From positions 1 to 64,000 of the forward strand of contig NZ_ATZJ01000002.1 of assembly GCF_000428145.1 (NCBI RefSeq): 64,000 bases of DNA. Reading direction: 5' to 3'. Below the pieces are notes generated by a model that worked only from the letters and a program-made list of their open reading frames with translations, was not told the DNA's origin and did not search any database. This DNA is from Chitinilyticum litopenaei DSM 21440. Its GTDB lineage: Bacteria > Pseudomonadota > Gammaproteobacteria > Burkholderiales > Chitinibacteraceae. The position numbers and the translations under genes were made by a program. This document shows, piece after piece, positions 59,269 through 64,000 of this stretch. Position 1 is the stretch's first letter. Every line of letters starts with the position of its first letter.

Positions 59269-61171
59269 CATGCCGCCCCCCGCCCTGCTGCTGGAGCACA
59301 GTCCGCAATGCCTGCTGCTGGTCGACAGCGGCGACCAGCGCATCGTGCACGCCAACCCGGCCACCGAGGCCATGCTGAACTACCCGCCCGGCGGCTTGCA
59401 GGGGCGACTGATCACCGACATCGAAACCGGGCTCAACGAGCTGTTCTTCTGGGAAGAAGTTGCCGCTGGCGAATACCGCCCGCTCTACAGCGTGCGCAGC
59501 GAATACCTGCGCCGCGACGGCACCATCCTGCCGGTGGAGCGCAGCGTGCGCCCCATCCATCACGAGGAACGGGTCTATCTGCTGATCGCCAGCCACGACA
59601 TCAGCAGCGTGCTGATGCAGGAACAGCTGTGCGCACGCAGCGCCGCCCTGCTGTCCACCACGCTGGAAGCCACCGTCGACGGCCTGCTGGTCACCGCGCT
59701 GGATGGCCACATCGAGCATTTCAACCACCGCTTCGCCGAATTGTGGTCACTCTCGCCCAAGCTGCTCGAAGGCAATGACCAGGGTATCCGCGCCGCCATT
59801 GTTGCCCAGCTGCAAAACCGCAGCGAATTCGAGCACTGGTGGCGTCATCTGCTCGAGCATCCGGAACAGGAAGTCACCCACATCGTGCGCCTGCGTGACG
59901 GCCGCGTCATCGAACTGGCCTCGCGCCCGCAGAAGATGAACGACAAGCCCATCGGCCGCGTGACCAGCTTTCACGACATCACGCGCATCAAGCAGCATGA
60001 GGCCGACCTGCTGGATGCCCGCGACCAGGCGCAGGCCGCCAACCAGGCCAAATCCGAATTCCTCTCGCACATGAGCCACGAGCTGCGCACACCGCTGAAT
60101 GCCATCCTCGGCTTTGCCCACCTGCTGCGCGACGACGCCAGCGAAGGCAACCGCGAAATGATCGGCCACATCCTCAGTGCCGGCCAGCATCTGCTGGGGC
60201 TGATCAACGAAGTGCTCGACCTGGCCAGCATCGAGGCGGGACGCCTGCAGATCAAGCCCGAACCGGTCGATCTCGCCGTGATCATCCAGGAATGCCTGAT
60301 GCTGGTGCGCCCGCTGGCCAGCGCCCGCCAGATCACCCTCACGCCGCCGCAACTGGCCACCGGCCAGTACTGGGCCAGCGCCGACCCGAAGCGCCTCAAG
60401 CAAATGCTGATCAACCTGCTTTCCAACGCCATCAAGTACAACCGGCCCGAAGGCAGCGTCGGCCTGACGCTGGTGCCTGCGGATACCAGCTTCTGGCGCA
60501 TCACCGTCAGCGACACCGGGGTGGGACTCAGTCGCGAGGAGCTGGCGCAACTCTTCCAGCCCTTCAGTCGCGTCGGCGAGCATCAGCACGACATCGAAGG
60601 CAGCGGCATCGGCCTGGCCTTCACCCGCAAGCTGGCCTTGCTGATGCATGGCCAGATCGGCGTGGACAGCACGCCAGGGCGCGGCAGCCGCTTCTGGATC
60701 GATCTGCCCGCCAGTGCGCCAGCGACGCCCCGGGCCAGCCAGGGCAACAGCGAAGCCAGCGCCGCCGCGCAAAGCGCCAAGGTGCTCTACATCGAAGACG
60801 ACGAACTGAGCCAGCGCGTGCTGCAAAGCGTGTTCGCCAAGCGCCGCCCGCAATTCTGCCTGCTGGTGGCCGGCACGCTGGGCGACGGCCTCCTGCTGCT
60901 CGAGCAGGCGCAACCCGATCTGCTGCTGCTCGACCTGCACCTGCCCGATGGCCAGGGCCTGCCGCTGCTGCAGGCCGTGCGCGCCACCAACGCCGGGCGA
61001 ACCGTCCCCATCATCGCACTGTCCGGCGACGCCGACCCCGCCCAGGCCGCCGCCGCGCTGGAATCCGGCTTTGCCGGCTATCTCACCAAACCCTTGCAGA
61101 TCGACATTGCCCTGCAGCACATTGACGACATGCTCGCCGCACTGCGGGTAGCGGGACGGGGTGAGGCGTGA
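59261..61171 (+). CDS. Hybrid sensor histidine kinase with receiver domain
   Basis: 636 residues, soluble. Two PAS segments (about 5-125 and 130-245), HisKA with SHMSHELRTPLNAILGFAHL (His near 271), HATPase with NLLSNAIKYN, DTGVGLSREE and GSGIGLAFTRKL, and a receiver from about 506 with IEDDELSQ, phospho-acceptor Asp in LLLLDLHLPDG (about 557) and the TKPL lysine. No Hpt or output domain, so the phosphate may go to another regulator. The last residues (RGEA) and the stop are encoded by heptamer repeats. Confidence 0.93.
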   Translation: MTDMPPPALLLEHSPQCLLLVDSGDQRIVHANPATEAMLNYPPGGLQGRLITDIETGLNELFFWEEVAAGEYRPLYSVRSEYLRRDGTILPVERSVRPIHHEERVYLLIASHDISSVLMQEQLCARSAALLSTTLEATVDGLLVTALDGHIEHFNHRFAELWSLSPKLLEGNDQGIRAAIVAQLQNRSEFEHWWRHLLEHPEQEVTHIVRLRDGRVIELASRPQKMNDKPIGRVTSFHDITRIKQHEADLLDARDQAQAANQAKSEFLSHMSHELRTPLNAILGFAHLLRDDASEGNREMIGHILSAGQHLLGLINEVLDLASIEAGRLQIKPEPVDLAVIIQECLMLVRPLASARQITLTPPQLATGQYWASADPKRLKQMLINLLSNAIKYNRPEGSVGLTLVPADTSFWRITVSDTGVGLSREELAQLFQPFSRVGEHQHDIEGSGIGLAFTRKLALLMHGQIGVDSTPGRGSRFWIDLPASAPATPRASQGNSEASAAAQSAKVLYIEDDELSQRVLQSVFAKRRPQFCLLVAGTLGDGLLLLEQAQPDLLLLDLHLPDGQGLPLLQAVRATNAGRTVPIIALSGDADPAQAAAALESGFAGYLTKPLQIDIALQHIDDMLAALRVAGRGEA

Positions 61172-61220
61172 GGCGTGAGGCGTGAGGCGTGAGGCGTGAG
61201 GCGTGAGGCGTGAGGCGTGA
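61158..61220 (+). repeat. Nine-unit GGNGTGA heptamer tract over the kinase stop codon
   Basis: One GGGGTGA followed by eight perfect GGCGTGA units. The TGA stop (61169-61171) belongs to the first GGCGTGA unit. The hairpin repeat at 61241 begins 20 bases after the tract, with GCATACCAACCA between. Confidence 0.95.
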
Positions 61221-61240
61221 GGAGCAAAGCATACCAACCA

Positions 61241-61289
61241 CCTCATAAGCCCAAAGCCTAACTATCGAAAAGCCTGCAGCTCGATACCC
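61241..61289 (-). repeat. 49-nt hairpin repeat, copy 10
   Basis: On the minus strand: GGGTATCGAGCTGCAGGC, TTTTCGATAGTTAGGC, ending GCTTATGAGG. On the plus strand 29 of 49 positions match copy 7 by hand count. The end arm is CCTCATAAG rather than GGTAT, as in copy 3. Confidence 0.55.
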
Positions 61290-61300
61290 TAAAGCCCCCC

Positions 61301-61326
61301 CTGATTAGGTAGCTACCTCGGCAAAG
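61301..61326 (+). repeat. 26-nt box (CTGATTA...CTCGGCAA) after hairpin copy 10
   Basis: CTGATTAGGTAGCTACCTCG followed by GCAAAG, 11 bases past the hairpin repeat. GTAGCTAC within it is palindromic. Confidence 0.45.
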
Positions 61327-61352
61327 TACAATTCGTCATTCCGGTCAGCCCC

Positions 61353-62450
61353 TCACGCCTGCCCGGCATGCCGGGCCAGCGCCCAGGCGACGTGCTCGCG
61401 CACCAGCCCGCTCTCGTCCTGCACGCGCGACTGCAGAGCGGCCAGCACGGCCGGTGTCGTCGGCGCATTGCCCAGCCCCACCGCCAGATTGCGCAGCCAG
61501 CGCTCGTAACCGATGCGGTAAATGGCGCTGCCGGCCATGCGCTCGCTGAAATCCGCCGCGCTCCAGGCAAAGAGCTCGACCAGCGTCACATCGTCGAGGC
61601 CGTGGCGCACGTGGAAATCCGCTTCCTCGCTCGTAACAGCGAAGCGGTTCCACGGACAGACCAGCTGGCAGTCGTCGCAGCCGTAGACACGGTTGCCAAG
61701 CATGGGCCGGAATTCGACCGGGATGCTGCCCTGCAACTCGATGGTCAGGTAGGAAATGCAGCGGCGCGCATCGACTTGGTAGGGCGCGACGATGGCCTGG
61801 GTCGGGCAGGCATCGAGACAGCGCGTGCAGCGCCCGCAGTGCTCGTCGGGCAGCGGATCGTCAAGCGGCAGCGCCAGATCGGTAAACAGCTCGCCAAGAA
61901 AGAAATACGAGCCGTAATCGCGGTTGATCAGCAGGGTGTGCTTGCCGCGCCAGCCCTGCCCGCCCGCCACGGCCAGCGCCACTTCCAGCACCGGCGCGGA
62001 ATCGACGAAGACGCGATGGCCAAAGGGCCCGATGCTGGCCGCCAGCCGTTCGGCCAGCTTTTGTAGCCGGTTGCGCAAGACCTTGTGATAATCGCGGCCC
62101 AGCGCGTAGCGCGAGATGTAGGCGCGCTCGCCGTCGGCCAGATTGGCCTCGGCGCCGGCAGCGCCCGGTGGCTGATAAGGCATGAAGACGGTGATGACCG
62201 AGCGCGTCCCCGGCACCAGCTCGGCTGGCCGCGCGCGCTTGAGGCCGTGGCGTGCCATATAATCCATCTCGCCGTGGAAACCGGCCGCCAGCCAGTCGCT
62301 CAGCCCCTGCTCGGCATGGCGCAAATCGGTGCCGGCAATTGCCGCGCGGGCAAAGCCCAGCTCGTGCGCCCAGGCCTTGATGCGGGCCGCCAGCGCCACC
62401 GGATCGGGCCCGGCCGGATCGAATTCAACAGGACAGGAATCTGCATGCAT
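61353..62450 (-). CDS. queG: Epoxyqueuosine reductase
   Basis: 365 residues; last step of queuosine biosynthesis, reducing epoxyqueuosine in tRNA with a cobalamin and two 4Fe-4S clusters. Cluster motifs CGRCTRCLDACPTQAI and CDDCQLVCPWN are intact; RYALGRDYHKVLRNRLQKLA, RVFVDSAPVLE and GKHTLLINRDYGSYFFLGEL are family blocks. A HEAT-like tail follows. The start ATG (62450) shares the palindrome ATGCAT with the tsaE start on the other strand; an upstream ATG at 62492 is possible. No good Shine-Dalgarno is seen. Confidence 0.94.
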   Translation of the reverse strand: MHADSCPVEFDPAGPDPVALAARIKAWAHELGFARAAIAGTDLRHAEQGLSDWLAAGFHGEMDYMARHGLKRARPAELVPGTRSVITVFMPYQPPGAAGAEANLADGERAYISRYALGRDYHKVLRNRLQKLAERLAASIGPFGHRVFVDSAPVLEVALAVAGGQGWRGKHTLLINRDYGSYFFLGELFTDLALPLDDPLPDEHCGRCTRCLDACPTQAIVAPYQVDARRCISYLTIELQGSIPVEFRPMLGNRVYGCDDCQLVCPWNRFAVTSEEADFHVRHGLDDVTLVELFAWSAADFSERMAGSAIYRIGYERWLRNLAVGLGNAPTTPAVLAALQSRVQDESGLVREHVAWALARHAGQA

Positions 62451-62927
62451 AGCCGCGATGATACCAGCGCCCCCGCCATTCTCGCTTTCCATCTGGCCGA
62501 CGAGGCCGCCACGCTGGCGCTGGGCGCCCGGCTGGCCCGCGTGCTGCACGGCGGGCTGGTGATCGAGCTGGCCGGCGACCTGGGCGCCGGGAAAACCACG
62601 CTGACGCGCGGGATTTTGCGCGGTCTGGGCTTTGCCGGGCGGGTGAAAAGTCCCACCTATACGCTGGTTGAACCTTATGCAATTTCTAACTTATACTTTT
62701 ATCACTTTGATTTATATCGATTTAACGACCCGGAAGAATGGGAAGACGCAGGGTTTCGCGAGCATTTCAACGCGGACAGCGTCTGTCTGATCGAATGGGC
62801 CGACAAGGCCGCGGGCCTCTTGCCCTCTCCCGACTGGCGCATCACGCTCAGCCCGGACGGCGAGGGCCGCCATGCGGTACTGGAAGCCATCAGCACACAG
62901 GGCAAGGCATGCGCAGCAAGGGTATAA
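62445..62927 (+). CDS. tsaE: tRNA threonylcarbamoyladenosine biosynthesis ATPase TsaE
   Basis: 160 residues; ATPase partner of TsaB/TsaD in making t6A37. Walker A GDLGAGKTTLTRGILRGLGF (from about residue 44), the Thr/Ser pair in RVKSPTYTLVEPY, HFDLYRFNDPEEWEDAG and CLIEWADKA are diagnostic. ATG 62445 follows AGGACAGGAA. A block of strikingly AT-rich codons at about 62676-62727 covers the conserved HFDLYRF segment. Its end overlaps amiC by 19 bases. Confidence 0.95.
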   Translation: MHSRDDTSAPAILAFHLADEAATLALGARLARVLHGGLVIELAGDLGAGKTTLTRGILRGLGFAGRVKSPTYTLVEPYAISNLYFYHFDLYRFNDPEEWEDAGFREHFNADSVCLIEWADKAAGLLPSPDWRITLSPDGEGRHAVLEAISTQGKACAARV

Positions 62928-64000
62928 CCCCAGAACTCAACCCCAGCAATGGCTTCGAGGCAATACCCGGCAGACGCTTGCTGCTGCAGGCGGCCGCGGC
63001 CACCCTCTTGCTCAGCGTCATTCCACGCGGCCAGGCTGCCGGCAACGGCAATGTCGTCGCGGTGCGCGTCTGGCCTTCGCACGCCTATACGCGCGTCACC
63101 ATCGAATCGACGACCCCGCTGAACTTCAAGCATTTCATGCTGAAAAATCCCGAGCGGCTGGTCGTGGATCTCGAAGGCATCGAGATCAACTCGCAGCTGC
63201 AAAGCCTCGCCGGCAAGGTACTGGAGGATGATCCCTATATCCAGCAGCTGCGCGCCGGGCGCAACAAACCCGATATCGTGCGGCTGGTGCTGGACATGAA
63301 AACCGAAATCCGCCCGCAGGTGTTCACCCTGCCGCCGGTCGCCGAATACCAGCACCGGCTGGTCATCGACCTCTACCCGGCGCACCAGGACGACCCGCTG
63401 CTGGCCTTTCTCAGCGACCAGGACAAGCCCGAAGGCGCGCCACTGGCGAAATCCGAGACGCTTTCCACGCCGCCGCGCGGCAGTGACAAGCCGGCGGGCG
63501 CCGAGCGCAAGCCCGGCGAGAAAACTGCCGACAAGCCCGAGAGCGTCGAGCGCGACAAGCTCAAGGTCGATCGCCTGATCACCGTCGTGCTCGACCCGGG
63601 CCACGGCGGCGAAGACCCGGGCGCCATCGGCCCGGCCGGCACCTATGAGAAAACCGTGGTGCTGGCGATTGCGCGACGGCTGAAAACGCTGCTGGAGGAA
63701 GAGCCGAATGTGCGCGTGGTGCTGACCCGCGACGGCGACTACTTCGTGCCACTGGGCACACGCGTGAAAAAGGCGCGGGCCGTGCAGGCCGACCTGTTTG
63801 TCTCCATTCATGCCGACGCCGCGCTACGCCCCGACGCCAGCGGCGCCTCGGTATTTGCGCTGTCGGACAAGAGCGCCACCAGCGTGCAGGCGCGCATGCT
63901 GGCCAAGAGCCAGAACGAGGCCGACCTGATCGGCGGCGTGAAGCTTGACAACCGCAATCCGGAACTGGCGCGCGTGCTGATGGACCTGACGATGACCTCG
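62909..64000 (+). CDS. amiC: N-acetylmuramoyl-L-alanine amidase with AMIN domain (truncated by window end)
   Basis: 364 codons are present; the 3' part is missing. A Tat-like signal (PGRRLLLQAAAATLLLSVIP, about 21-40) fits AmiC export. An AMIN domain (about 48-150, VRVWPSHAYTRVTIES and NPERLVVDLEG) targets it to the septum, and after a charged linker the Amidase_3 domain begins with VVLDPGHGGEDPGAIGPAG (zinc His, about 232) and later SIHADAA. It cuts peptidoglycan cross-bridges during daughter-cell separation. The first 20 residues before the signal are unusual and are encoded largely by a hairpin-repeat-like segment. Confidence 0.93.
   Translation, partial: MRSKGITPELNPSNGFEAIPGRRLLLQAAAATLLLSVIPRGQAAGNGNVVAVRVWPSHAYTRVTIESTTPLNFKHFMLKNPERLVVDLEGIEINSQLQSLAGKVLEDDPYIQQLRAGRNKPDIVRLVLDMKTEIRPQVFTLPPVAEYQHRLVIDLYPAHQDDPLLAFLSDQDKPEGAPLAKSETLSTPPRGSDKPAGAERKPGEKTADKPESVERDKLKVDRLITVVLDPGHGGEDPGAIGPAGTYEKTVVLAIARRLKTLLEEEPNVRVVLTRDGDYFVPLGTRVKKARAVQADLFVSIHADAALRPDASGASVFALSDKSATSVQARMLAKSQNEADLIGGVKLDNRNPELARVLMDLTMTS
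62920..62968 (-). repeat. 49-nt hairpin repeat, copy 11 (in the tsaE end / amiC start)
   Basis: On the minus strand: GGGTATTGCCTCGAAGCC, ATTGCTGGGGTTGAG, ending GGTTATACCC. The six-base ends pair perfectly. It spans the tsaE stop and encodes about residues 5-20 of AmiC, ahead of the signal peptide. Confidence 0.48.

Noticed and set aside
56062..61220. Heptamer arrays as a CRISPR array
   Set aside because: The units are contiguous 7-mers without spacers, and no cas gene is present.

Overview
The window is GC-rich chromosomal DNA (roughly 60% GC by eye) from a Gram-negative bacterium, most likely a betaproteobacterium and plausibly of the Neisseriales/Chromobacteriaceae-Chitinibacteraceae side. 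The evidence is gene order: tpiA-secG-tRNA-Leu-nuoA..N-DUF2818, followed by tRNA-Val-thrS-infC-rpmI-rplT-pheS-pheT-ihfA-merR-tRNA-Pro, all on the minus strand. The genus is inference; no rRNA lies in the window.

Layout. 1-286: tail of an IS1380-like insertion sequence. 344-8392: translation block (tRNA-Pro, merR-like gene, ihfA, pheT, pheS, rplT, rpmI, infC with an AUA start, thrS, tRNA-Val). 8456-23316: DUF2818 gene and the complete 14-gene complex I operon nuoA-N. 23464-24664: tRNA-Leu, secG, tpiA. 24861-28782: phosphate importer pstS-C-A-B on the plus strand. 29038-35301: a chemoreceptor, a HAD phosphatase, a BON lipoprotein, an exonuclease/GIY-YIG protein and an RlmK-like methyltransferase, separated by repeat-filled spacers. 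35392-42962: a 1230-residue PAS-GGDEF-EAL protein, coaD, an orphan periplasmic binding protein, DUF4870 and TM2 membrane proteins and an unrecognised secreted protein. 43421-47567: grpE-dnaK-dnaJ with two clear heat-shock promoters and a small four-helix-bundle gene inserted between dnaK and dnaJ. 47760-50742: glyoxylate shunt (aceA, aceB). 50932-61171: GST, two HD-GYP proteins, Rep helicase, a PilZ protein, pxpB-pxpC and a hybrid histidine kinase. 61353-64000: queG divergent from tsaE-amiC; amiC is cut by the window end.

The housekeeping genes look intact and ordinary. The unusual content is repeat DNA in the right-hand two thirds. I see (i) a family of roughly 49-nt hairpin elements with GGGTAT...ATACCC ends, about eleven candidate copies, mostly intergenic but some inside gene ends; (ii) tandem heptamers of the form GGNGTGA placed exactly at stop codons; (iii) a four-helix-bundle (23S-IVS-type) gene flanked by inverted heptamer tracts and sitting between dnaK and dnaJ, where the tracts supply its Shine-Dalgarno sequence and GTG start and leave dnaJ without a visible one; and (iv) a 26-nt box that follows two of the hairpin elements and resembles the ends of a 340-bp inverted-repeat element. 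At three loci heptamers and hairpin element lie in the same order with the same 20-22 nt spacing. This set of linked repeats plus a candidate partner gene is my best candidate for an undescribed system. Functionally the right half is also rich in cyclic-di-GMP signalling (GGDEF-EAL, two HD-GYP, PilZ, hybrid kinase).

All repeat alignments and counts were made by eye on this window only.
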